From the NCBI GenBank assembly GCA_964383325.1, contig CAYLGY010000060.1, positions 1 to 15,692 on the forward strand: a DNA stretch of 15,692 bases, in the 5' to 3' direction. The position numbers were made by a program, and so were the translations under genes. Shown in pieces: positions 1 to 8,534 of the stretch. Positions within the stretch are counted from its first letter, which is position 1, and the number at the start of each line of letters is the position of its first letter. The stretch is from CAYLGY01 sp964383325 (GTDB lineage Bacteria > Pseudomonadota > Alphaproteobacteria > Rhizobiales > Rhizobiaceae). The notes below the pieces were generated by a model, which was not told where the DNA came from, searched no databases, and saw only the letters and a program-made list of their open reading frames with translations.

Positions 1-107
1 ATGTCGCTCCACACTTCACACCCTGTATCGCCCACACATGGGCCTCGCCTGTGGCCGACGGCAGGACCGTGTGGTCCCGAAGGCGCTCGCCGCAGCGAGA
101 CATGGAA

Positions 108-131
108 GGCCCGGCGCAACCACGCCGGACC
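108..131 (-). terminator. Stem-loop after livJ, probable operon end
   Basis: Sixteen bases past the livJ stop, the minus strand can form a 9-bp stem (GGTCCGGCG pairing with CGCCGGGCC, one G-U pair) around a 6-nt loop. Only a short TT follows, so it is not a textbook Rho-independent terminator; it could be a weak terminator or a 3'-end stabilising hairpin. The remaining bases 1-107 hold no gene I can support, only small GC-rich inverted repeats such as GGACC-GTGT-GGTCC at 64-77. Confidence 0.45.
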
Positions 132-147
132 CCCTTATGCCAGTCGA

Positions 148-1242
148 TCAGAGGTAATCGTATTTGCCGTCCTTCCACTCGTAGACGACGTAACCCGGCA
201 AGGTGACGTCGCCGGTCTCGTTGAAGGACAGCTCACCGAGAACCGTGTTGAACGTCCCGCTGTTCACGGCTTCGACAATCGGTTCAAACTCCACCGTGCC
301 TGCTGCTTCCGCTGCCTGCGCCCAGATCTGTACGGCGGCATAGGTGTAGAGCACATAGCCTTCCGGCTCCGTGCCATTGGCGCGGAACTTCTCGACCAGA
401 TCGGTGATGGCTTCATTCTTGCGCGGGTCCGGCGAGAACGTCATCAGCGTGCCCTCGCCCGCCTCGCCGGTGATCGCCCAATATTCATCGGTGACAAGCG
501 CATCGCCGGAGACGAGGACCGTGTCCAGCCCCTGCTCACGCATCTGCCGGGCGAGCAGACCAGCCTCGGTATGGTAGCCGCCGACATAGAGGACGCCGAT
601 GCCTTCGGCCTTCAGCTTGGAGACCAGGGCCGAATAGTCCTTCTCGCCCGCAGTATAGGCTTCATACATTGCGGGCGTGCCGCCGGCGGCCTCATATACC
701 GCCATGGTCGCATCGGCCAGGCCCTTGCCATAAGCCGTCTTGTCATGGACGAAGGCGATCTTCTTGTCGGGGAATCTTTCCAGGAGGAAAGCGCCTGCAA
801 CTTCGCCCTGCTGATCGTCACGGCCGCAAATGCGGAAAATTCCCGGCCCAGGGCGATTTTCGGTATAGGCCGGGTTCGTGGAGGCCGGCGAAATGTTGAG
901 AATGCCTTCTTCCGCATAGACTTCCGAAGCCGGGATCGACGAGCCGGAGCAGAAATGGCCCGCAACGAAAACCACGCCCTTGCCCGCCATCTGGTTCGCG
1001 ACCGCAACGGCCTGACGGGGATCGCAGGCATCATCGCCGATCTCGAGGACGACCTTCTCGCCATTCACGCCGCCGGCAGCGTTGATGTCTTCCACCGCTT
1101 GCGCTGCGCCGGCCTTCATCTGCTCGCCAAATGCGGCGTATTGTCCGGTCATTGGCGCATTCACCGCGATCAGGATGTCGGCCCAAGCCGACGGAGTCAT
1201 CGCAAGGCCCAGCGCCACGCTAGCCAATAGAGCTTTTTTCAT
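148..1242 (-). CDS. livJ: Branched-chain amino acid ABC transporter substrate-binding protein (LivJ/LivK type)
   Basis: Periplasmic receptor that binds Leu/Ile/Val and hands it to the LivHMGF membrane complex. The 364-residue product starts with a signal peptide (MKKALLASVALGL..., likely cleaved after AWA at residue 21). The mature part follows the LivJ/LivK pattern closely: APMTGQYAAFGEQM, GDDACDPRQAVAVAN and GHFCSGSS. Cys73 and Cys98 sit 25 residues apart, as in the disulfide of E. coli LivJ/LivK. The reading frame is open further upstream, but I chose the ATG at 1242 because it begins the signal peptide and has GGGAG six bases before it. It is the last gene of the liv operon, 139 nt after the DUF6867 gene, a gap that may allow separate expression, as is common for binding proteins made in excess. 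Exact ligand preference cannot be read from the sequence. Confidence 0.95.
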   Translation of the reverse strand: MKKALLASVALGLAMTPSAWADILIAVNAPMTGQYAAFGEQMKAGAAQAVEDINAAGGVNGEKVVLEIGDDACDPRQAVAVANQMAGKGVVFVAGHFCSGSSIPASEVYAEEGILNISPASTNPAYTENRPGPGIFRICGRDDQQGEVAGAFLLERFPDKKIAFVHDKTAYGKGLADATMAVYEAAGGTPAMYEAYTAGEKDYSALVSKLKAEGIGVLYVGGYHTEAGLLARQMREQGLDTVLVSGDALVTDEYWAITGEAGEGTLMTFSPDPRKNEAITDLVEKFRANGTEPEGYVLYTYAAVQIWAQAAEAAGTVEFEPIVEAVNSGTFNTVLGELSFNETGDVTLPGYVVYEWKDGKYDYL

Positions 1243-1279
1243 CTCGTCTCCCTCGAACACCCATCCATTACATAGCCGG

Positions 1280-1302
1280 CCGGAAAGGTGTCCTTTCTCC
1301 GG
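1280..1302 (-). other. Hairpin in the leader of livJ
   Basis: CCGGAGAAAGG, a 3-nt spacer, then CCTTTCCGG gives a nine-pair stem with a two-base bulge on the minus strand, ending about 37 nt before the livJ ATG. It lies in the only sizeable gap of the operon. An RNA processing or stability element that adjusts livJ level relative to the membrane genes is plausible but inferred only from position. I see no convincing -35/-10 pair for livJ in the gap. Confidence 0.35.
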
Positions 1303-1381
1303 TCCCGACCAGGATATGTTGCCTCCGGAGAACCGCTGCGGCTCCCTGTGCAGGAGGCAATCATATCGCAACCATGCGCGC

Positions 1382-1741
1382 TCACCGCGGTCTCCAGCCC
1401 GTGATCCCGCTGCGCGTGTATGTGAAACTGTACTGGGTCGCCATTTGGACTGCGCGCGTGCGCTGCCGGCCGAGGAAGCCGATCGCCAGCAATACGACGA
1501 AATCGATGCCGAAATACCACGGGGTCAACAGCGAACCGGAGAACAAGGCGTAATGGATGAACCGGGTCGCGCCGGCCAGCAGCACCAGATACACGATCAG
1601 ATGGGAGGCCGGCAGCCAGGATCTTGCGCTGGCGCGACCGGTGAGATACGCCGCCCCGCCGGCAAGAAGCACGGTTACCAGCAGGAACTCCGGAAAGGAC
1701 ACTTCCCAGATCCAGTTCTGCTGCAACAGGAAATCCGCCAT
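1382..1741 (-). CDS. Small membrane protein of the liv operon (DUF6867-like)
   Basis: A 119-residue protein of unknown function with three likely membrane segments, at about residues 17-35, 45-65 and 73-92, and a short basic tail (GRQRTRAVQMATQYSF...GWRPR). I recognise it as resembling DUF6867, found beside branched-chain amino acid transporter genes in Alphaproteobacteria; this is from memory. Its ATG overlaps the livF stop by one base (TGATG), and GGAGG lies nine bases upstream within the end of livF, so it is probably translationally coupled to livF. The position between the last ATPase gene and livJ suggests an accessory role in the transporter, such as assembly or regulation, but nothing in the sequence proves this. 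Confidence 0.8.
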   Translation of the reverse strand: MADFLLQQNWIWEVSFPEFLLVTVLLAGGAAYLTGRASARSWLPASHLIVYLVLLAGATRFIHYALFSGSLLTPWYFGIDFVVLLAIGFLGRQRTRAVQMATQYSFTYTRSGITGWRPR

Positions 1742-2472
1742 CAGTGCCGCCCTCCCTCGAGATAGGCCGCGCGCACGTCCTCGCGCCGGAGCAGTTCGGC
1801 CCCGGTGCCGCTCATGGTGATGTTCCCGTTCACCATCACATAGGCGCGATGCGCCAGCTTGAGTGCATGAAATGCGTTCTGCTCGACAAGAAAAACCGTC
1901 AGCCCCTGATTGGTGTTCAGCTCGCGGATGATTTCGAAGATCTGCTTGACGATCAGCGGGGCGAGGCCGAGCGACGGCTCGTCCAGCAGCAGCAATTGCG
2001 GTCTTCCCATCAGGGCCCGTGCGATCGCCAGCATCTGCTGCTCTCCCCCGGAAAGCGTGCCGCCGCGCTGCATCTCCCGCTCGCGCAGGCGCGGAAAGAG
2101 ATCGTACACCCGGCGCAGGTCCTCCTGGAAATGTCGGGGATCGACGAGGATCGCGCCCATCTTCAGATTTTCGAGGACCGTCATCTTCGGGAAGATCCTG
2201 CGGCCTTCCGGGGACTGGGCAATGCCGAGCCCCATGATCTCATGCGTCGGCATCTGCGTGATGTCGGCACCGGCAAAGGTCACCGATCCGGAGCGCGCAC
2301 GAGGATTGCCGCAGATCGTCATCATCAGGGTCGATTTTCCAGCGCCATTGGCGCCGATCAGGGTCACGATCTCGCCGGCATGGACATCGAGATCGACCCC
2401 CCTCAGGGCGATGATCTTGCCGTAATAGGTCTCGACCCCCCGAATGGCGAGCAAGGGTTCGGCGCTGCTCAT
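1741..2472 (-). CDS. livF: Branched-chain amino acid ABC transporter ATP-binding protein LivF
   Basis: One of the two cytoplasmic ATPases that power LivHM. The 243-residue product has Walker A GANGAGKS (about 40-47), the LivF-typical IAQSPEGRRIFPKMTV segment (about 84-99), the ABC signature LSGGEQQ (140-146), Walker B LLLLDEP (160-166) and an H-loop in FLVEQN. Length is normal for LivF. Its ATG overlaps the livG stop by four bases (ATGA) and has AAGGAGG just upstream, so it is coupled to livG. The downstream DUF6867 gene overlaps its stop by one base. No missing catalytic residues. Confidence 0.97.
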   Translation of the reverse strand: MSSAEPLLAIRGVETYYGKIIALRGVDLDVHAGEIVTLIGANGAGKSTLMMTICGNPRARSGSVTFAGADITQMPTHEIMGLGIAQSPEGRRIFPKMTVLENLKMGAILVDPRHFQEDLRRVYDLFPRLREREMQRGGTLSGGEQQMLAIARALMGRPQLLLLDEPSLGLAPLIVKQIFEIIRELNTNQGLTVFLVEQNAFHALKLAHRAYVMVNGNITMSGTGAELLRREDVRAAYLEGGRH

Positions 2473-3476
2473 TGTCCCTCCTTGCCGGGCAGGATGCCCG
2501 CCTCTTCCGCCGCGTCCACGACCGCCTCCAGATCCTCGCGCACTTCGGGAATGTCCACTTCCTCCTCGTCGTCCACGCCGAGATATGCCGCGATCACCCG
2601 CGGATCGTTGCGCACGAACTCGGCATCGCCATCCGAAATCAGCTGCCCGTAATCCAGCACGATGACATGGTCGGAAATCTCCATGACCACGCCCATGTCG
2701 TGCTCGATCAGCAGGACGGAGGTGCCCTCCTCGCTGCGGATCGATTCGAGCAGACGGTTCAGCTCAGCAGATTCACGCGGGTTCAGCCCTGCGGCGGGTT
2801 CGTCCAGGCAAAGCAGATGCGGCTCGGTGCACATCGCCCGCGCGATTTCCAGCCGGCGCTGGTCGCCATAGGGCAGATCGGCCGCCGGATCGTCCGCGCG
2901 CGCCGTCAGCCGGACCTTCTCCAGCCAGTATTTCGCCTTTTCTATCGCCTGCGTTTCCGCGCGGCGGAACTGCGGCAGGCCGAACAGACCCGCCAGTGTG
3001 TAGCCGGAGGCGAGCATCAACGGGTTGTGCTGGGCCACCAGCAGGTTCTCCAGCACCGTCATGCCTCCGAACAGCCGGATGTTCTGGAAGGTCCGCGCCA
3101 CCCGCGCCCGGTAGGAAATGTCGTATTCAGGCATGCGCTCCAGCAGAAAGGCGGCGCATTCCCCGTCGGCGCGCCATTGCAGCCCGCTTTGCGTGAGCTC
3201 GTCGACCAGCTTCTCCATGCGCCCTGGACCATGGCGCATCACGATCCGGCCTTCGGTCGGCTTGTAGAAACCGGTGACGCAATTGAACACCGTCGTCTTG
3301 CCCGCGCCATTCGGCCCGATCAGCGCCGTAATGTCTCCCCTTCCCACCTGGAAGCTGAGATCGTTCACCGCGACCAGTCCGCCGAAGCGCATGGTCAGAT
3401 GTTCGACCGTCAGGACCGGATCGCTTTCCCAGTTGCGCCGGCGCGCCTTCGTCATTGTATCTGCAGCCAGCGACAT
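2469..3476 (-). CDS. livG: Branched-chain amino acid ABC transporter ATP-binding protein LivG, enlarged form
   Basis: Second ATPase of the Liv transporter. Motifs in order: Walker A GPNGAGKT (54-61), Q-loop at RTFQNIRLF (about 128-136), the LivG-type signature LPYGDQRRLEIARA (201-214), Walker B LLCLDEP (221-227) and H-loop LLIEHD. At 335 residues it is clearly longer than the roughly 255 of E. coli LivG. The excess is an insert of about 35 residues between Walker A and the Q-loop (about 83-120, Met/Glu/Leu-rich) and an acidic C-terminal tail (about 301-335, beginning VDDEEEVDIPEVREDLE). From memory, alphaproteobacterial LivG often has a shorter insert here. The gene starts two bases after the livM stop, with GAGGGG upstream inside the end of livM. 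The start is the first Met; Met8 is an alternative. Confidence 0.96.
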   Translation of the reverse strand: MSLAADTMTKARRRNWESDPVLTVEHLTMRFGGLVAVNDLSFQVGRGDITALIGPNGAGKTTVFNCVTGFYKPTEGRIVMRHGPGRMEKLVDELTQSGLQWRADGECAAFLLERMPEYDISYRARVARTFQNIRLFGGMTVLENLLVAQHNPLMLASGYTLAGLFGLPQFRRAETQAIEKAKYWLEKVRLTARADDPAADLPYGDQRRLEIARAMCTEPHLLCLDEPAAGLNPRESAELNRLLESIRSEEGTSVLLIEHDMGVVMEISDHVIVLDYGQLISDGDAEFVRNDPRVIAAYLGVDDEEEVDIPEVREDLEAVVDAAEEAGILPGKEGQ

Positions 3477-3478
3477 GC

Positions 3479-4827
<1,349 letters not shown>

Positions 4828-4828
<1 letters not shown>

Positions 4829-5757
4829 CACACTTTCTCCACTTCCGGTTTGCCCAGCAAGCCGGACGGCAGGAAGATGAGGACGATCGCCAGGATCGAG
4901 AACGCCGCCACATCCTTGTATTCGACCGTGAAATAGGCTGACCAGAAGACTTCGATCAGGCCGATCAGCAAGCCGCCGAGCATGGCTCCCGGCAGCGATC
5001 CGATCCCGCCCAGCACGGCCGCGGTGAACGCCTTGATGCCGGCCAGGAAGCCGATATAGAAATCGATCACGCCGTAGAGCAGCAGGAACATCACGCTTGC
5101 CACTGCCGCCAGCGACGCCCCCATGACAAAGGTCAGCGAAATGGTGCGGTCGACATTGATGCCGACCAGCGCCGCCATCTTCTGGTCCTGTTCGCAGGCA
5201 CGCTGCGCGCGGCCCAGCGGCGTTTTCGCGATCAGGAGCGAGAATGCCGCCATCAGCGCGACGGTGACCAGGATGATGATGATCTGCATGTAGGAGATCT
5301 GCACCACGATGGGCCCGTTCGCCGTCATTCCCTCGATTACGGTGATGCCGCCCGAAATGACCGGCTGCAACGGCTTGACGCGGGCGCCCTGGGTCAATTG
5401 CACGAAATTCTGCAGGACGATGGACATTCCGATCGCGGTGATCAGCGGCGCCAGCCGGAACGAGCCGCGCAAGGGCCGATAGGCCAGCCGTTCGACTGTC
5501 CAGCCCCAGGCCGCGGTGAACAGCATCGCGATGATGAGGACCACCAGCAGCACCAGCGGCAGGAAGGCGAAGCCGAATACCGTCGTCAAGGCGAGAAAGG
5601 TTGCAAGGGCGATGAAGGCTCCGACCATGAAAATGTCGCCATGGGCGAAATTGATCATGCCGATGATGCCGTAGACCATCGTGTAGCCGATGGCGATCAA
5701 CCCATAGATCGAGCCGAGCGTCAGCCCGTTAATCAGTTGCTGAACGAAATATTCCAT
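4828..5757 (-). CDS. livH: Branched-chain amino acid ABC transporter permease LivH
   Basis: First gene of the liv operon and partner permease of LivM. The 309-residue membrane protein shows LivH landmarks: QQLINGLTLGSIYGLIAIGY at the N-terminus, MINFAHGDIFMVGAF, the loop LGRAQRACEQDQKMAALVGIN and VLGGIGSLPGAMLGG near the C-terminus. Length matches E. coli LivH (308). The only upstream purine-rich match is GGGAG eleven bases before the ATG, a weak site. The 5758-5990 stretch upstream must hold the operon promoter, but I could not pick a confident -35/-10 pair; it contains a small inverted repeat, CTGGCG with CGCCAG, at 5826-5842. Confidence 0.96.
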
Positions 5758-5991
5758 CCCGGTTTTGGCTCCCCCGAATGCGGCCGAAGACCCCGCATTC
5801 CCAATTTTCCCATTTCCTCCGGCGACTGGCGCTGACCGCCAGAATTTCCCCCCGAAGTCATCCGCCCGACGAAATTGCTACCATCCATGCCCCTTCATGT
5901 CACTGATTTTGTTTGGTGGTCGCAATATCCACTTCCCCTGGCCGCCAATGTACCAAAAGACACAATGGCTCCGGGCAAGCCCGCTACGCGC

Positions 5992-6024
5992 AAAAAAAAC
6001 AGGCCCGTCCGCAAGGACGAGCCT
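5992..6024 (-). terminator. Rho-independent terminator of the SH3-domain gene
   Basis: On the minus strand, just after the stop of the SH3 gene, AGGCTCGTCC and GGACGGGCCT form a 10-bp stem (one G-U pair) around a TTGC loop, followed by G and eight T. This is a clear intrinsic terminator and separates the SH3 gene from the liv operon. It has no T-run on the plus strand, so it acts in one direction. Confidence 0.88.
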
Positions 6025-6047
6025 GAATGGAGGCCAATTGTGAAAGT

Positions 6048-6692
6048 TCAGCGTCCCTCACGGCGATGCCGGATGCGCCAATCCTCCTCGATCTGCGTAT
6101 TGTCCCTGTCGACACGCTCGCGCTGCAGGTATTGGCGCTCCACACGCGGCCGCTCGACGCGCGGCCGTTCCACCCGTGGCGGAGCCATCCGCGGCGGCTT
6201 CACCTTGCGCGGCCGTTCCACCCGTGGCGGAGCCATCCGCGGCGGCTTCACCTTGCGTGGCCGCTCGATCCGCGGCGGGTTGCGATGCCAGCTGCGGTCC
6301 CGGTACCAGTACTGGTCGCGATACCATGGGCGGTCGCGGTAATAGCGATCCCAGTAATTGCCGAAATGGAAAGTGATGATCGGAACGCCGATTCGCGGAC
6401 CATAATCGCGCAGATAGCGCGGAACGCCATCATAGAGCGCCCGAAGATACCGCGCGCTGACCCAGCCGCGATAGCGTGACCAGCTCGTGTCGCACCAGGT
6501 CCAGTTGGCGACGCAGCCATGGACCGTCACGGCCGCATGGGCAGGAATTGTCGTGATCCTCGGATAGCTCGCACCGGCACCGACCCTCATGTTCACGGCG
6601 GTCGTGGTGACGGAATTCGCCGCCGCGGCCGGCAATGTCATGGAAAGGATCGCTGCAAGGGCGGCCCCGAACAGGGCAATCGGCAGCTTCAT
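6048..6692 (-). CDS. Secreted SH3-domain protein with Arg/Pro-rich repeat tail
   Basis: A 214-residue exported protein. It has a signal peptide (MKLPIALFGAALAAILSMTLPAAAA, about 1-25), a bacterial SH3 domain (about 27-85, with NMRVGAGASYPRITTIPAHAAVTVHGC and RGWVSARYL), then an aromatic/arginine-rich stretch (about 105-140, YWDRYYRDRPWYRDQYWYRDR). A low-complexity basic tail follows, containing the 16-residue unit VKPPRMAPPRVERPRK twice. Cys60 and Cys67 could form a disulfide. Bacterial SH3 domains often bind cell wall; the very basic tail could bind polyanions or the envelope, but the role is unknown. The ATG at 6692 was chosen because it begins the signal peptide and follows AGGAGG at good spacing. 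It is a single-gene unit closed by its own terminator. Confidence 0.85.
   Translation of the reverse strand: MKLPIALFGAALAAILSMTLPAAAANSVTTTAVNMRVGAGASYPRITTIPAHAAVTVHGCVANWTWCDTSWSRYRGWVSARYLRALYDGVPRYLRDYGPRIGVPIITFHFGNYWDRYYRDRPWYRDQYWYRDRSWHRNPPRIERPRKVKPPRMAPPRVERPRKVKPPRMAPPRVERPRVERPRVERQYLQRERVDRDNTQIEEDWRIRHRREGR
6161..6256 (-). repeat. Perfect tandem 48-bp duplication inside the SH3 gene
   Basis: Bases 6161-6208 and 6209-6256 are identical over 48 bp, in frame, encoding two copies of a 16-residue Lys/Pro/Arg unit. A degenerate partial third unit borders it, and shorter VERPR units follow. Absence of any mismatch indicates recent duplication or homogenisation, so copy number may vary between strains. 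Confidence 0.95.
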
Positions 6693-6716
6693 GCTCGCCT
6701 CCTGAGTTACGTTACC

Positions 6717-6739
6717 TTGCCAAACAAATAGCCTGGCAA
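6717..6739. promoter_or_regulatory. Inverted repeat upstream of the SH3 gene
   Basis: TTGCCA-N11-TGGCAA, a perfect 6-bp inverted repeat, lies 25-47 bases before the SH3 gene start, where an operator or promoter would be expected. Its GCCA/TGGC half-sites are shared with the two dyads further upstream at 6794-6839. The role is inferred from position and symmetry only. Confidence 0.35.
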
Positions 6740-6792
6740 CTTGTTTCACGGGAGCACTACACATTCAGCAGGGCAGAAATCAGGCTTTCCCG

Positions 6793-6844
6793 GGCCAGCT
6801 TTGTGGCAGACGGGCAGTATTGCAGGCCAGCATTGTGGCGGACG
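6793..6844. repeat. Two phased 20-bp direct repeats, each a GCCA-N6-TGGC dyad
   Basis: Bases 6793-6812 and 6825-6844 match at 18 of 20 positions and are offset by 32 bp, about three helical turns. Each contains GCCA-N6-TGGC (6794-6807 and 6826-6839). They lie between the mmsA stop and the SH3 gene, 100-150 bases upstream of the latter. The spacing and symmetry fit a pair of protein-binding sites; no regulator is identified in the window. Confidence 0.5.
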
Positions 6845-6855
6845 AACCGCGATGC

Positions 6856-6879
6856 GGCCGCGCCGGTCCCGGCGCGGCC
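6856..6879 (-). terminator. GC-rich hairpin downstream of mmsA
   Basis: GGCCGCGCCGG and CCGGCGCGGCC form a perfect inverted repeat separated by two bases, giving a stable 10-bp stem with a 4-nt loop about 27 bases past the mmsA stop. There is no T-run, so it may be a factor-dependent terminator or a 3'-end protecting hairpin. Confidence 0.5.
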
Positions 6880-6905
6880 AACGCAAGCGAGGCTGAGTGA
6901 CCCGC

Positions 6906-8405
6906 TCAGTTCATGGTCGGAATGCTGAATTCCGCGCCTTCCTTGACGCCCGAGGGCCAGCGCGCCGTCACGGTCTTCGTGCGCGTGTAGAAGCGGAAGG
7001 AATCCGGTCCATGCTGGTTGAGGTCGCCAAAGGCCGATTTCTTCCAGCCGCCGAATGTATGATAGGCGAGCGGCACCGGAATCGGCACGTTGATGCCGAC
7101 CATGCCGACATTGACCCGCGCCGCGAAGTCGCGCGCCGTATCGCCATCGCGCGTGAAGATCGCGGTGCCATTGCCATATTCATGGTCCATGGTCAGCTTC
7201 AGCGCTTCATCATAGCTATGGGCGCGGACGGTCGTGAGGACCGGGCCGAAGATCTCCTGCTTGTAGATCTCCATGTCCGGCTTGACATGATCGAACAGGC
7301 AGGCTCCGACGAAGAAGCCGCCCTCATAGCCTTGCATCTTGAAGCCGCGACCGTCGACCAGCAGGCTGGCGCCCTCCGCAATGCCCTGGTCCACGAGGCC
7401 GAGAATGCGCTTCTGCGCCTCGCGGGTCACGACCGGGCCGAAATCGACGTCGTTGCCAGCGGTATAGGGCCCGATCTTCAGGGCTTCGACACGCGGAACG
7501 AGCTTGCTCATCAGCCGGTCGGCCGTCTCCTCGCCAACCGGGACCGCAACCGAAATGGCCATGCACCGCTCGCCGGCGGCGCCGTAGCCTGCCCCGATCA
7601 ACGCATCGACGGCCTGGTCCATGTCGGCATCCGGCATGATGATCATGTGGTTCTTCGCGCCGCCGAAGCACTGGACGCGCTTGCCGTTCGAGCAGCCGCG
7701 GCCATAGATGTAGGAGGCGATCGGCGTCGAGCCCACAAAGCCGATGGCTTCGATGTCCGGATGGTCGAGAATGGCGTCGACCGCGGTCTTGTCGCCATTG
7801 ACCACATTGAGGATGCCCGCCGGCAATCCAGCCTCCAGCAACAGTTCGGCCAGCATCATCGGCACGGACGGATCGCGCTCCGACGGCTTGAGGATGAAGG
7901 CATTGCCGGCGGCGATGGCCGGGCAGAACTGCCACATGGGGATCATGGCCGGGAAATTGAACGGCGTGATTCCGGCGACAACGCCGAGGGGCTGGCGCAT
8001 GGAATACATGTCAATGCCCGGTCCGGCGCCATCGGTAAACTCACCTTTGAGGAGATGCGGCGCGCCGATGCAGAACTCGGCGACCTCGAGGCCGCGAATG
8101 ACATCGCCCTTGGCGTCCGGCAGGGTCTTGCCGTGTTCGGAAGAAAGCGCTCTGGCCAGCTTGTCCATGTCGCGATTGAGCAGATCGACGAAGCGCATCA
8201 GGACGCGCGCCCGGCGTTGCGGATTGGTGGCTGCCCAGGCCGGTTGCGCCGCCAGCGCATTCTGCACGGCGGCATCCAACTCTTCCGCGCTGGCAAGGGC
8301 CACTTTCGCCTGCACGCTGCCATCCATGGGCTGGTAGACGTCGGCCGTCCGGCCGCTGCGCCCGGCGACCCGCTGGCCGCCGATGAAATGTCCGATCTCC
8401 TGCAT
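6906..8405 (-). CDS. mmsA: CoA-acylating methylmalonate-semialdehyde dehydrogenase
   Basis: Oxidises methylmalonate semialdehyde or malonate semialdehyde with NAD+ and CoA to propionyl-CoA or acetyl-CoA, late in valine and myo-inositol catabolism; cytoplasmic. The 499-residue aldehyde dehydrogenase fold shows GVVAGITPFNFPAMIPMW (Asn150), LKPSERDPSVP (Lys173), GFVGSTPIA, FGGAKNH where general aldehyde dehydrogenases have a Glu (typical of this CoA-dependent subfamily), and the nucleophile Cys281 in GERCMAIS. The ATG at 8405 was chosen over the TTG at 8408 because GGAG lies seven bases before it; an in-frame stop lies a few codons upstream. No iol genes are adjacent, and the next cluster but one on the same strand is the Leu/Ile/Val transporter, so valine breakdown is the likelier context. 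A possible leader peptide precedes it. Confidence 0.95.
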   Translation of the reverse strand: MQEIGHFIGGQRVAGRSGRTADVYQPMDGSVQAKVALASAEELDAAVQNALAAQPAWAATNPQRRARVLMRFVDLLNRDMDKLARALSSEHGKTLPDAKGDVIRGLEVAEFCIGAPHLLKGEFTDGAGPGIDMYSMRQPLGVVAGITPFNFPAMIPMWQFCPAIAAGNAFILKPSERDPSVPMMLAELLLEAGLPAGILNVVNGDKTAVDAILDHPDIEAIGFVGSTPIASYIYGRGCSNGKRVQCFGGAKNHMIIMPDADMDQAVDALIGAGYGAAGERCMAISVAVPVGEETADRLMSKLVPRVEALKIGPYTAGNDVDFGPVVTREAQKRILGLVDQGIAEGASLLVDGRGFKMQGYEGGFFVGACLFDHVKPDMEIYKQEIFGPVLTTVRAHSYDEALKLTMDHEYGNGTAIFTRDGDTARDFAARVNVGMVGINVPIPVPLAYHTFGGWKKSAFGDLNQHGPDSFRFYTRTKTVTARWPSGVKEGAEFSIPTMN

Positions 8406-8431
8406 CAAAGTTCTCCGTCATCATGTTTCAT
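8405..8431 (-). CDS. Possible leader peptide (8 residues) coupled to mmsA
   Basis: An ATG at 8431 opens a frame coding for MKHDDGEL and stopping at TGA, which shares one base with the mmsA ATG (TGATG). It is preceded by AGGAGG (8442-8447, ten bases before its ATG), the strongest ribosome binding site in this intergenic region, while mmsA itself has only GGAG. The layout would allow translational coupling by termination-reinitiation. It has no run of Val/Leu/Ile codons, so classical attenuation is not suggested. It could be chance; comparison across relatives would decide. Confidence 0.4.
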   Translation of the reverse strand: MKHDDGEL

Positions 8432-8534
8432 GCTGCAGTTTCCTCCTTTGGCCCGGCAATTGCAATGCGTTCGGACCTCTGGCTTCCATTGCCGTCCCAT
8501 CGAAACAGCATCCGGAACCAACTCCTCGTTCAGT

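Noticed and set aside
1..1230. Plus-strand open frame starting at base 1
   Set aside because: Lies antisense to livJ, which has an intact signal peptide and all LivJ motifs; no recognisable protein.
5826..5842. CTGGCG/CGCCAG hairpin upstream of livH as a terminator or operator
   Set aside because: Six-bp stem without a T-run in GC-rich DNA; expected by chance and not specific enough to list as a feature.
6161..6256. CRISPR-like or satellite repeat
   Set aside because: The two 48-bp units are directly adjacent, have no spacers and are in frame within a coding sequence.
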